A stretch of DNA of 16,258 nt from Leucobacter sp. (GTDB taxonomy: Bacteria; Actinomycetota; Actinomycetes; Actinomycetales; Microbacteriaceae). The stretch is taken from the NCBI GenBank assembly GCA_031178565.1, contig JAPSIU010000031.1:1-16258 (forward strand), written 5' to 3'. Under the pieces are notes generated by a model, which was not told where the DNA came from, searched no databases, and saw only the letters and a list, made by a program, of their open reading frames with translations. Below are positions 1 through 5,176 of the stretch, one piece after another. The first letter of the stretch is position 1, and every line of letters begins with the position of its first letter. A program made the position numbers and the translations under genes.

Positions 1-359
1 GTGAAGATGAGGGTGACCGCGCTCGCGACCGTGAGCACCGCGGCGGATCCCGCTGCGAGGTCCATCGCCAGTCGGGTCTCCGCCGGTTCGCCCGGGCTCT
101 CCGACCCCACGGGCCTCTCGGGCCTCCCCGATCTCTCGCCCGCGAGCACCCACACGGTCATCACGACGGAACCGATGAGCCCCGCCATCGCGAGGTTGAC
201 GAGCGTCCGGGCGAACGGCATCCCGTAGCGCACGACCGCTCCCGGGTCGGCGAGCGAGCGCTCATCGGCGGCGCCCCCGATCCCGAGCCCGACGACCAGC
301 GCCGCGAAGGCCACCGCGACCAGAACGGCGGGAGCGATGACGCGCAGGAATCGGGGCAC
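1..359 (-). CDS. CopD/CtaG-type copper resistance and cytochrome oxidase assembly membrane protein, N-terminal part
   Basis: Only the first 119 codons are in the window; the gene runs off the left edge. The GTG start at 359 gives MPRFLRVIAPAVLVAVAFAA, then a hydrophobic stretch (about residues 5-27), a second (about 45-70, around RTLVNLAMAGLIG) and the start of a third (about 100-119). A charged linker rich in Arg, Pro and Glu separates the second and third. This pattern resembles the N-terminus of the bifunctional CopD/cytochrome c oxidase assembly (CtaG-like) proteins of actinobacteria, which have many membrane segments and are about 600 residues long. In that family the role is copper handling in the membrane; this is inferred from family resemblance only. 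The start is supported by a -10-like TAGGCT six bases upstream and by the absence of a Shine-Dalgarno sequence, suggesting leaderless translation. Another polytopic membrane protein cannot be excluded. Confidence 0.6.
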   Translation of the reverse strand, partial: MPRFLRVIAPAVLVAVAFAALVVGLGIGGAADERSLADPGAVVRYGMPFARTLVNLAMAGLIGSVVMTVWVLAGERSGRPERPVGSESPGEPAETRLAMDLAAGSAAVLTVASAVTLIF

Positions 360-373
360 CCGTCAAGCCTACG
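360..373 (-). promoter_or_regulatory. Candidate leaderless promoter -10 (CGTAGGCT) of the CopD/CtaG-like gene
   Basis: On the minus strand CGTAGGCT (373 to 366) is followed by six bases and then the GTG start at 359. A -10 hexamer of TANNNT form at this distance would start transcription at or next to the start codon. The same 8-mer stands 6 or 7 bases before two other genes in this window (starts at 8725 and 14489). No clear -35 is visible. Confidence 0.5.
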
Positions 374-467
374 CGCTGCACCGGGTGCTTGCCTGAGGCG
401 GGTGCCGTGCTCCCGCGCCGCACCAAACAGGCGCCGCACCGAACAGACGGCCGCGCCCGGGAACGAC

Positions 468-501
468 GAGGCCCCCCGGCGCCGGAGCGCAGGAGGGCCT
501 C
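468..501 (-). terminator. Hairpin terminator of the HU gene
   Basis: On the minus strand, 12 bases after the HU stop codon, GAGGCCCTCC pairs with GGGGGGCCTC (one mismatch) around a GC-rich loop that can itself fold. It is followed by TCGTCGTTCC, a weak T-containing tail. Position and strength fit an intrinsic terminator for the HU transcript. Confidence 0.65.
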
Positions 502-513
502 GAGAGGAAGGCG

Positions 514-792
514 TTACTTCACAGCAGCCTTGAGCTTGCTGCCGACCGACACCTTCACACGCTTGCCTGCGGGGATGTCGATGGTCTCACCGGTGCGCGG
601 GTTGCGGCCGGTGCGAGCAGCGGTGGTCGCGGTCTCGAAGGAGATCCAGCCCGGGATCGAAACCTTGTCGCCACCGGCGACGGTCTCGGAAACGGCGGCG
701 AACAGGCCGTCGATAACGCTCGAAACAGCGGCCTGGCTCTGGCCGGTCTCGGCGGCGATCTTTGCGACGAGCTCAGTCTTGTTGAGTGCCAT
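514..792 (-). CDS. HU family DNA-binding protein
   Basis: A 92-residue nucleoid-associated protein that binds and bends DNA as a dimer. The sequence begins MALNKTELVAKIAAETG, the typical HU helix 1. It contains the beta-arm motif GRNPRTGE with the intercalating proline at about residue 65, and ends in GKRVKVSVGSKLKAAVK. Length equals the canonical 90-95 residue HU; it lacks the long lysine/alanine tail of mycobacterial HupB. An upstream ATG at 855 is in frame, but I chose the ATG at 792 because the HU domain starts there and GGAAGGA lies about 7 bases upstream. The gene is monocistronic: its own terminator follows at 468-501, and about 235 bases without a gene lie upstream. Confidence 0.97.
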   Translation of the reverse strand: MALNKTELVAKIAAETGQSQAAVSSVIDGLFAAVSETVAGGDKVSIPGWISFETATTAARTGRNPRTGETIDIPAGKRVKVSVGSKLKAAVK

Positions 793-1026
793 GTTGTGTC
801 CTTCCAGGGCAACGACGCATCGGGCCGAGCCCCTGATCTGGTTCAGGTATCCCACCGGTTTGGAGGGTCCGATCGGTTGATCGCTACGAATCTACCCTAC
901 AACTCGACATTTCCGGCGGAATCACGCGGATTTTGCAAGTTTCAGTAGCGAAAGCCGCCGCCGAGCGGTCGGTCGCGGGCTCGAAACGCTCCCGGAAGCG
1001 CTCGGAAGCACCCCGAGACGGCCCCG
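793..1026 (-). promoter_or_regulatory. HU upstream region with candidate -10 elements
   Basis: This gap between the HU start and the SDR stop holds no gene I can support. Its most AT-rich part (about 880-945) reads on the minus strand GTTGTAGGGTAGATTCG. It holds two overlapping -10-like hexamers, TAGGGT (896-891) and TAGATT (891-886), that would give a 5' leader of about 85-100 nt. No convincing -35 is visible. Weak imperfect hairpins just after the SDR stop (about 975-1015) could end that operon, but they have no T run. Confidence 0.3.
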
Positions 1027-1791
1027 CTATTTCGCGAGGTAACCGCCGTCCACGGGCAGCGAGATCCCGGTGAGGTAGGAGTTCTCCGGAGACGCGAGGA
1101 AGCCGACCGCCGAGGCGACGTCCGCGGGCTCCGCGATCCTGCCGAGCGGGATCGCGGCCGCGACTCGCTCGGCCTCCCCCTCGGGATCGGCGAGCCTCTC
1201 CAGCCACTCCTGGTAGAGCGGTGTCCGGGTCATCCCCGGGGCGACGGCGTTCACGCGGATGCCGAAGGGGGCGAGATCGATGGCGGCGGCCTTCGTGAAG
1301 GCGAGCATCGCGCCCTTGCTCGCGCTGTAGATCCCCATGGTGGGCACTCCGATGCTCGCGAGCCGGGAGGTGATGTTGACGATCGATCCCCCGCGCCCCT
1401 GCTCACGCATGATGCGGGCGACGGCGATGAGCAGGTTCATCGCGGAGAACGTGTTCGCCTCGAAGACCTCTCGGATCTCCGCCTCGCCGACCTCGAGCAG
1501 GTCGCCGGTGTGATCCACGGCGGCGTTGTTCACGAGCACGTCGAGGCGGCCGAACCGATCCCGCGCCGCCTCGGCGAGTCGTCCGGCTGCGCCCTCCTCC
1601 CGCAGCTCCGACCGCACGAAGCGCACCTGGTCGCCGAGATCCGCCACGACCCGGCTCCCGCGCTCCTCCGACCGGCCGGAGATCACGACGCGGAAGCCGT
1701 CCGAGACGAGCCGCCGGGCGATCTCGACCCCGATCCCCGAGGTCGCTCCGGTCACGAGCGCCACGGGCGCTTCGCGCTGCTGGTTCTTCAT
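1027..1791 (-). CDS. SDR family NAD(P)-dependent oxidoreductase
   Basis: A 254-residue classical short-chain dehydrogenase/reductase, a cytosolic NAD(P)-dependent alcohol/ketone oxidoreductase; the substrate is unknown. Visible motifs are the cofactor-binding TGATSGIG (14-21), NNAA (88-91), catalytic Ser142 in NITS, YSASK with Tyr155 and Lys159, and the C-terminal PVDGGYLAK typical of the family. I chose the ATG at 1791 because the Rossmann strand begins eight residues later and AGAGGA lies at a good distance. An in-frame ATG at 1875 overlaps the aminotransferase stop (ATGA) and would add 28 polar residues, so a longer coupled form is possible. It follows the aminotransferase gene in the same direction and is probably cotranscribed, which suggests that the two act in one catabolic or interconversion pathway. 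Confidence 0.93.
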   Translation of the reverse strand: MKNQQREAPVALVTGATSGIGVEIARRLVSDGFRVVISGRSEERGSRVVADLGDQVRFVRSELREEGAAGRLAEAARDRFGRLDVLVNNAAVDHTGDLLEVGEAEIREVFEANTFSAMNLLIAVARIMREQGRGGSIVNITSRLASIGVPTMGIYSASKGAMLAFTKAAAIDLAPFGIRVNAVAPGMTRTPLYQEWLERLADPEGEAERVAAAIPLGRIAEPADVASAVGFLASPENSYLTGISLPVDGGYLAK

Positions 1792-1871
1792 TCGTGTTCC
1801 TCTCTGGATCGTGTTCCCCGGAGCGAGCGGCTCGCGGTCTCGCGCCTCATCTCGAGTGTCGAGTGTGTCGT

Positions 1872-3077
1872 TCATCGGGCCGGCTCCAGCTGCGCCTCGA
1901 GCGTGCCCGCGAGACGCGAGACGCCCTCTTCGATCCGCGCAGGAGAGGAGGTCGCGAAGCAGAGCCGGAAGGCGTCGCGCATGCTGCCGTCGACCGTGAA
2001 TGCCGGCCCCGGAATATATGCGACTCCGCGACGCACGGCCTCCGCGAACATCTGCTCGGTGTCGATCCCCGCGTACTCGCCGCGAAGCGTCGCCCACAGG
2101 AAGAACCCGCCGTCGGGATCCGTGAATTCGACGCGATCACCGAGGTGCCGCGCGAGCGCCGCCTGCATCGCCTCCTTGCGCTCCCGGTAGATCGGCCGCA
2201 GCCGTTCGAGGTGCGCCCGCTGCGCGCCGGACTCGAGATAGTCCGCCACCGCGCGCTGCACCGGCACGCTCGTGCAGGTGTCCATCGCCTGCTTCGCGTT
2301 GACCGCGAGAGCGCGGAGCCGGGGCTCGACGTCGATCCAGCCGGTGCGCAGCCCGGGGGCGACGGTCTTCGAGAAGGTGCGCACCTGGAACACGAGCGGA
2401 TGATCCGGCGCGATGTCGCCCAGGCCGGGGACGTCTTCTCCGCTGAATCGGAGCTGGCCGTACGGGTCGTCGTCGATGATGACCGCGCCCCAGCGCTCCG
2501 CGAGCTCCAGCAGCAGTTCTCGGCGGGCGCGGCTCAGCGTGACGCCCGAGGGGTTCTGGAAGTTGGGGATGGTGTAGATCGCGGCCGGGGGACGCCCCGC
2601 GCGCTCGACCAGCTCGGGCAGCATCTCCACGATCATCCCGTCGGCGTCGACCGGCGCCGCGATCACCTCGGCTCCATAGCTCAGCGCGGTGGCGTTGCCG
2701 TTCGTGTAGGTGGGAGCCTCGACGATCACCAGGTCACCCGCGTCGACGGAGAGCTTGAAGGCGAGGTCCAGGCCCTGCATGCCGCCGGTCGTGACGAGGA
2801 TCCGCTCGTCGGAGGTGCGGCGCCCCTGCTCCTCCGTCAGTCGCAGGATCTCCCGACGGAGCTTCGTGTCGCCCTCGGTCTCGCCGTAGTCGTAGCGCCC
2901 CGTGCCGGCGCGGGCGAAGGCGGCGTCGAGGTCGGCGACGGGGATCAGATCCTCGCCGGGGGCGCCCATGGCGAAGCGCACGACGTCGTGGCTCTGCTCG
3001 GCGAGCAGAGCCGTCGATGCGTCGATGACACTTCCCACAAGTGCTCTGGGGACTGGGCGGGGCTCGATTCCGGTCAC
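1872..3077 (-). CDS. PLP-dependent aminotransferase, class I/II (2-aminoadipate aminotransferase/LysN-like)
   Basis: About 401 residues, fold-type I aminotransferase of the group that includes 2-aminoadipate transaminases and the aminotransferase halves of MocR regulators. It transfers amino groups between an amino acid and a 2-oxoacid in the cytosol; the donor is not predictable. Visible motifs are ILVTTGGMQGLDL (cofactor phosphate region), NFQNPSG with the PLP-contacting Asn near 175, IIDDDPYG (Asp203, Tyr206), the Schiff-base lysine in TFSKTVAPGLRTGW (about Lys237), and FRLCFA near the C-terminus. There is no HTH domain, so it is not a MocR regulator. The frame extends to an ATG at 3176, but that part reads over an M24 peptidase relic. 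GTG 3077 has AAGGGAG about 10 bases upstream; GTG 3086 overlaps the relic's stop (GTGA) and is the alternative. It is followed by the SDR gene and divergent from a LysR regulator that may control it. Confidence 0.93.
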   Translation of the reverse strand: MTGIEPRPVPRALVGSVIDASTALLAEQSHDVVRFAMGAPGEDLIPVADLDAAFARAGTGRYDYGETEGDTKLRREILRLTEEQGRRTSDERILVTTGGMQGLDLAFKLSVDAGDLVIVEAPTYTNGNATALSYGAEVIAAPVDADGMIVEMLPELVERAGRPPAAIYTIPNFQNPSGVTLSRARRELLLELAERWGAVIIDDDPYGQLRFSGEDVPGLGDIAPDHPLVFQVRTFSKTVAPGLRTGWIDVEPRLRALAVNAKQAMDTCTSVPVQRAVADYLESGAQRAHLERLRPIYRERKEAMQAALARHLGDRVEFTDPDGGFFLWATLRGEYAGIDTEQMFAEAVRRGVAYIPGPAFTVDGSMRDAFRLCFATSSPARIEEGVSRLAGTLEAQLEPAR

Positions 3078-3082
3078 GCGCC

Positions 3083-3183
3083 TCACGCTCCCTTCACGAT
3101 CACGCGGAAGGTCATGTTCTCCTGCAGTACTGTGTCGTCGTCCGCTCGCAGGCTCACGGTGCGCCGATCCGTCCATCAGTCAT
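3083..3183 (-). pseudogene. Relic of an M24 family peptidase (ectoine hydrolase EutD/DoeA-like), internally deleted
   Basis: From 3175 to 3083 one minus-strand frame, opened only by a stop, encodes 30 residues including RRTVSLRADDDTVLQENMTF and ends in TGA. M24 peptidases of the creatinase/ectoine hydrolase group carry a C-terminal stretch of the form RT(V/I)SLRP.D.TVL.P.MTFH. This fragment matches that stretch closely and then breaks off. Just upstream, GAAGGAG and an ATG (3183-3181, ATG ACT GAT) look like the original start site. A deletion joining the start to the last codons, out of frame, would explain the region. The terminal TGA overlaps a GTG (3086) and lies 5 bases before the chosen aminotransferase start, as in a coupled operon. 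Peptidase and aminotransferase genes are neighbours in ectoine utilisation (eut) clusters, which supports the reading. Identification is from memory of the family, without alignment. Confidence 0.55.
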
Positions 3184-3305
3184 CCGGTCGCTCCTTCGTG
3201 TGCTGTTCCTCCACACTAGGAGCCGCGCGGTTTCAAGCCCAGGTGAAGAGCTGGAATGATACTGTTAAGTTTTGGTGAAGACAGCAGCCGAGGAGGGTGA
3301 GGATC
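3184..3305. promoter_or_regulatory. Divergent promoter/operator region between aminotransferase operon and LysR gene
   Basis: This AT-richer gap separates two divergent transcription units, the usual place for LysR-type binding sites. On the plus strand TGATACTGT (3257-3265) looks like an extended -10 for the LysR gene. On the minus strand TAGTGT (3218-3213) and TATCAT (3261-3256) are -10 candidates for the aminotransferase operon, both without a good -35. A dyad TTCA-N8-TGAA at 3232-3247 and a repeated GGTGAAGA (3242-3249, imperfect at 3274-3281) are operator candidates. All assignments are tentative. Confidence 0.35.
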
Positions 3306-4313
3306 GTGCTCGATGTCCGCCGCCTCGCCCTGCTCCGGGAGGTGCGTCTCCGAGGGAGCGTCACGAGCGCCGCCGCCGCACTCGGCCTCAGCGCCTCGGC
3401 GGTCTCGCAGCAGATCACCCGGCTCGAGGCCGATGTCGCGACTCCGCTGCTCGAAGCCGCCGGGCGCGGCATCAAACTCACTCCGGAGGCCGAGCGCCTG
3501 GTCGACTACGCCGAGCGGGTCCTCGCGACGCTCGAGGAAGCCGAGACCGAACTCGGAGCGCGGGTCAAGGGGCTCTCCGGCGTGGTGCGGCTCGCATCCT
3601 TCCAGTCCTTCGCGCTCTCCCTGCTCGGCCCCACCGTGCGGAGGCTCGCCGAGAGTGCTCCCCACCTCGAGCTCGAGTTCGTGCAGCTCGATCCCGAACG
3701 CGCGGTCGCCGAGCTCTCGGCGCGCCGCGTCGACCTCGTGGTCGCGGACGAGTACCCGGGCGTCCCGATCACACCCGTCCCGGGACTCGTGCGCCGCACC
3801 CTCGTGAGCGATCCGATCCGGGCGTTCCTCCCTGCGGCGATGCCGCTCCCGCGGGAGCGGCATCAGGGGGAGTGGCACTCCGCCGATCTGGCCGCCGTCC
3901 CGTGGGTGTTCGAGCCTCGCGGCAGCAGCTCCTACGACTGGGCGGTCGGGGTGTGCCGCTCGGCCGGCTTCGAGCCTCGCGTGCGCTACGAGTCCCCGGA
4001 TCTCTCGGTGCACGAGCGCCTCGTGCAGGAGGGTGCTGCTGCGGCGTTTCTTCCCCGGAGCCTCAGCGGCGCCGGCCCGACGTCCGCCCGGCTCCTTCCC
4101 GGCTTTCCCGACGACCTCAGCCGGACGCTCTTCGCGCTGATGAGGCGCGGCGCCGAGCGCTCGCCCACGATCTCGGCATGCCTCGCCGCGATCGGCGACA
4201 CCCTCGGCCTGCCCTCCCCGAAGGACGCAAAAAGCGGGCGCGGATCCTCGAAGGATCCGCGCCCGCTTCAGACGGCAGTGCCGAGTCGACCGGTTACCAG
4301 GACGACTTGGTGA
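3306..4313 (+). CDS. LysR family transcriptional regulator
   Basis: A 335-residue regulator. The N-terminal winged helix-turn-helix covers about residues 1-60: LDVRRLALLREV, then GSVTSAAAALGLSASAVSQQ as the HTH, then TPEAERLVDYAERVL as the linker helix. A substrate-binding-like effector domain follows (about 90-300). I chose GTG 3306 because GAGGAGG lies about 8 bases upstream; the in-frame GTG at 3297 directly abuts that Shine-Dalgarno and is less likely. It is divergent from the aminotransferase/SDR operon, the classical target arrangement, so it probably controls that operon in response to a related metabolite. Unusually, the frame does not stop at the natural end of the domain (near LAAIGDTLGLP). 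It reads through the terminator hairpin of the opposite ribosomal operon and overlaps the last 20 bases of rpsN, giving a tail of about 27 residues rich in Ser, Arg and Pro. Confidence 0.93.
   Translation: MLDVRRLALLREVRLRGSVTSAAAALGLSASAVSQQITRLEADVATPLLEAAGRGIKLTPEAERLVDYAERVLATLEEAETELGARVKGLSGVVRLASFQSFALSLLGPTVRRLAESAPHLELEFVQLDPERAVAELSARRVDLVVADEYPGVPITPVPGLVRRTLVSDPIRAFLPAAMPLPRERHQGEWHSADLAAVPWVFEPRGSSSYDWAVGVCRSAGFEPRVRYESPDLSVHERLVQEGAAAAFLPRSLSGAGPTSARLLPGFPDDLSRTLFALMRRGAERSPTISACLAAIGDTLGLPSPKDAKSGRGSSKDPRPLQTAVPSRPVTRTTW
4229..4268 (-). terminator. Strong intrinsic terminator of the rpmB-rpmG-rpsN operon
   Basis: A perfect 17-bp stem (4232-4248 with 4252-4268), AAGCGGGCGCGGATCCT, closes over a three-base loop. 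On the minus strand it lies 25 bases after the rpsN stop and runs into five T residues (4233-4229), a textbook intrinsic terminator. It lies inside the 3' part of the LysR coding frame. On the plus strand it lacks a T tract, so it should act mainly on the ribosomal operon. Confidence 0.9.
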
Positions 4314-4599
4314 TGCCGGGCAGCTCGCCCCGGTGCGCCATGTCGCGGAAGCGGACACGGCTGACACCGTACTTCGACAGCACGCCGCGGGGACGGCCGT
4401 CGATGACGTCGCGGCTCCGCACGCGCACCGGCGATGCGTTGCGGGGCAGCTTCTGCAGGCCGACGCGGGCGGCCTCGCGGCTCTCGTCGGTCCCGTTGGG
4501 GTCGACGAGGGCCTTCTTCAGCTCGGCGCGCTTCTCGGCATAGCGATCGACGATGGCCTGGCGCTGCTTGTTCTTCGCGATCATGCTCTTCTTCGCCAT
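4294..4599 (-). CDS. rpsN: 30S ribosomal protein S14 (long, zinc-independent form)
   Basis: A 101-residue S14 of the small ribosomal subunit. It starts MAKKSMIAKNKQRQAIVDRY and ends in the conserved GELPGITKSSW. The sequence has no cysteine, so it is the long C-minus type without the zinc-binding CxxC motifs of the 61-residue form. It is the last gene of the rpmB-rpmG-rpsN operon: three bases separate it from the rpmG stop, and its Shine-Dalgarno (GAGAGGAG) lies within the last codons of rpmG. A second, zinc-binding S14 is likely encoded in the main ribosomal cluster elsewhere, as in related genera; that is inference. Confidence 0.98.
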   Translation of the reverse strand: MAKKSMIAKNKQRQAIVDRYAEKRAELKKALVDPNGTDESREAARVGLQKLPRNASPVRVRSRDVIDGRPRGVLSKYGVSRVRFRDMAHRGELPGITKSSW

Positions 4600-4602
4600 G
4601 AT

Positions 4603-4770
4603 TTAGCGCTCCTCTCGGAAGTCGACGTGCTTGCGGACCACCGGGTCGTACTTCTTGAGCACGAGGCGGTCGGGGGTGTTGCGGCGGTTCTTCTTCGTCA
4701 CGTACGTGAACCCGGTACCTGCCGTCGAGCGGAGCTTGATGATCGGACGTACGTCCTTGTCCTTAGCCAT
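4603..4770 (-). CDS. rpmG: 50S ribosomal protein L33 (cysteine-free form)
   Basis: A 55-residue L33 of the large ribosomal subunit. It starts MAKDKDVRPIIKLRSTAGTG, contains YVTKKNRRNTPDRLVLKKYD and ends HVDFREER. There is no cysteine, so it belongs to the zinc-independent class. The ATG overlaps the rpmB stop by one base (TAATG), so translation is probably coupled. It is the middle gene of the rpmB-rpmG-rpsN operon. Confidence 0.97.
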   Translation of the reverse strand: MAKDKDVRPIIKLRSTAGTGFTYVTKKNRRNTPDRLVLKKYDPVVRKHVDFREER

Positions 4771-5006
4771 TAGAGCTTCACCCCACGCTTCTGCAGATCA
4801 GCGACTACCGACTCGATGCCGCGGGCATCGATCACCTTGATGCCCTTGACCGACAGGGTGAGGGTCACCTTGCGGCCGAGCGAGGGCACGAAGTAAGTCT
4901 TCTTCTGGATGTTCGGATCGAACCGACGCTTGGTGCGACGGTGCGAGTGCGAAATGTTGTGACCGAAGCCGGGAACGGCGCCTGTCACCTGGCACACTGC
5001 TGCCAT
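4770..5006 (-). CDS. rpmB: 50S ribosomal protein L28
   Basis: A 78-residue L28 of the large subunit. It begins MAAVCQVTGAVPGFGHNISH and continues with SHRRTKRRFDPNIQ and a C-terminal DARGIESVVADLQKRG. Only Cys5 is present; the second cysteine of the zinc-binding CxxC form is replaced (VCQVTG), so this is the zinc-independent type, like L33 and S14 downstream. The ATG at 5006 is preceded by GAGAGGA about 7 bases upstream; the longer frame to 5141 adds nothing conserved. It is the first gene of the operon, with a leader of about 140 nt. Confidence 0.97.
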   Translation of the reverse strand: MAAVCQVTGAVPGFGHNISHSHRRTKRRFDPNIQKKTYFVPSLGRKVTLTLSVKGIKVIDARGIESVVADLQKRGVKL

Positions 5007-5147
5007 GGTTTTTCCTCTCATACCGTGAGACCGGACGGCCTCACCCAAGATTTCTTGTCTGCAGGTGCGTCGCTCGCCGATTCGATCGAACCGGAGTCGA
5101 AAGGCTCCCGCGGTCTGTGTGCTGGGACTGCGCACAGCCAAAGATCG
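5007..5147 (-). promoter_or_regulatory. 5' leader of the rpmB operon
   Basis: The predicted transcript start near 5140 leaves a leader of roughly 130-140 nt before rpmB. It holds a small stem CAAGA-AA-TCTTG (about 5046-5057) and the Shine-Dalgarno next to the start. I see no Zur-type palindrome (the usual actinobacterial TGAAAATC-type dyad) either here or around the promoter. Confidence 0.3.
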
Positions 5148-5176
5148 AGCTTAGCTCAGGATCCCGGATCGCACAA
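5148..5176 (-). promoter_or_regulatory. Promoter of the rpmB-rpmG-rpsN operon
   Basis: On the minus strand TTGTGC (5176-5171), a 17-base spacer and TAAGCT (5153-5148) form a plausible sigma-70-type housekeeping promoter. The -35 and most of the spacer lie inside the 3' end of the C45 hydrolase gene on the same strand, whose stop is at 5156-5158. The strength fits a ribosomal protein operon. Confidence 0.6.

Noticed and set aside
1792..2097. N-terminal extension of the SDR frame up to 2097
   Set aside because: It is out-of-frame aminotransferase sequence. The SDR fold begins right after the ATG at 1791, which has its own Shine-Dalgarno.
3154..3183. Nine-codon frame with a strong Shine-Dalgarno (ATG at 3183) as a leader peptide gene
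   Set aside because: It lacks runs of any one amino acid or an attenuator structure, and is better explained as the start of the deleted M24 gene thrown out of frame.
1794..3278. Plus-strand frame of 494 codons opposite the aminotransferase
   Set aside because: Composition is Arg/His/Val/Asp-rich shadow sequence without any motif; the minus strand carries all aminotransferase motifs.
4229..4268. The 17-bp palindrome as an operator for LysR
   Set aside because: Its place right after rpsN and the five T residues on the minus strand identify it as an intrinsic terminator.
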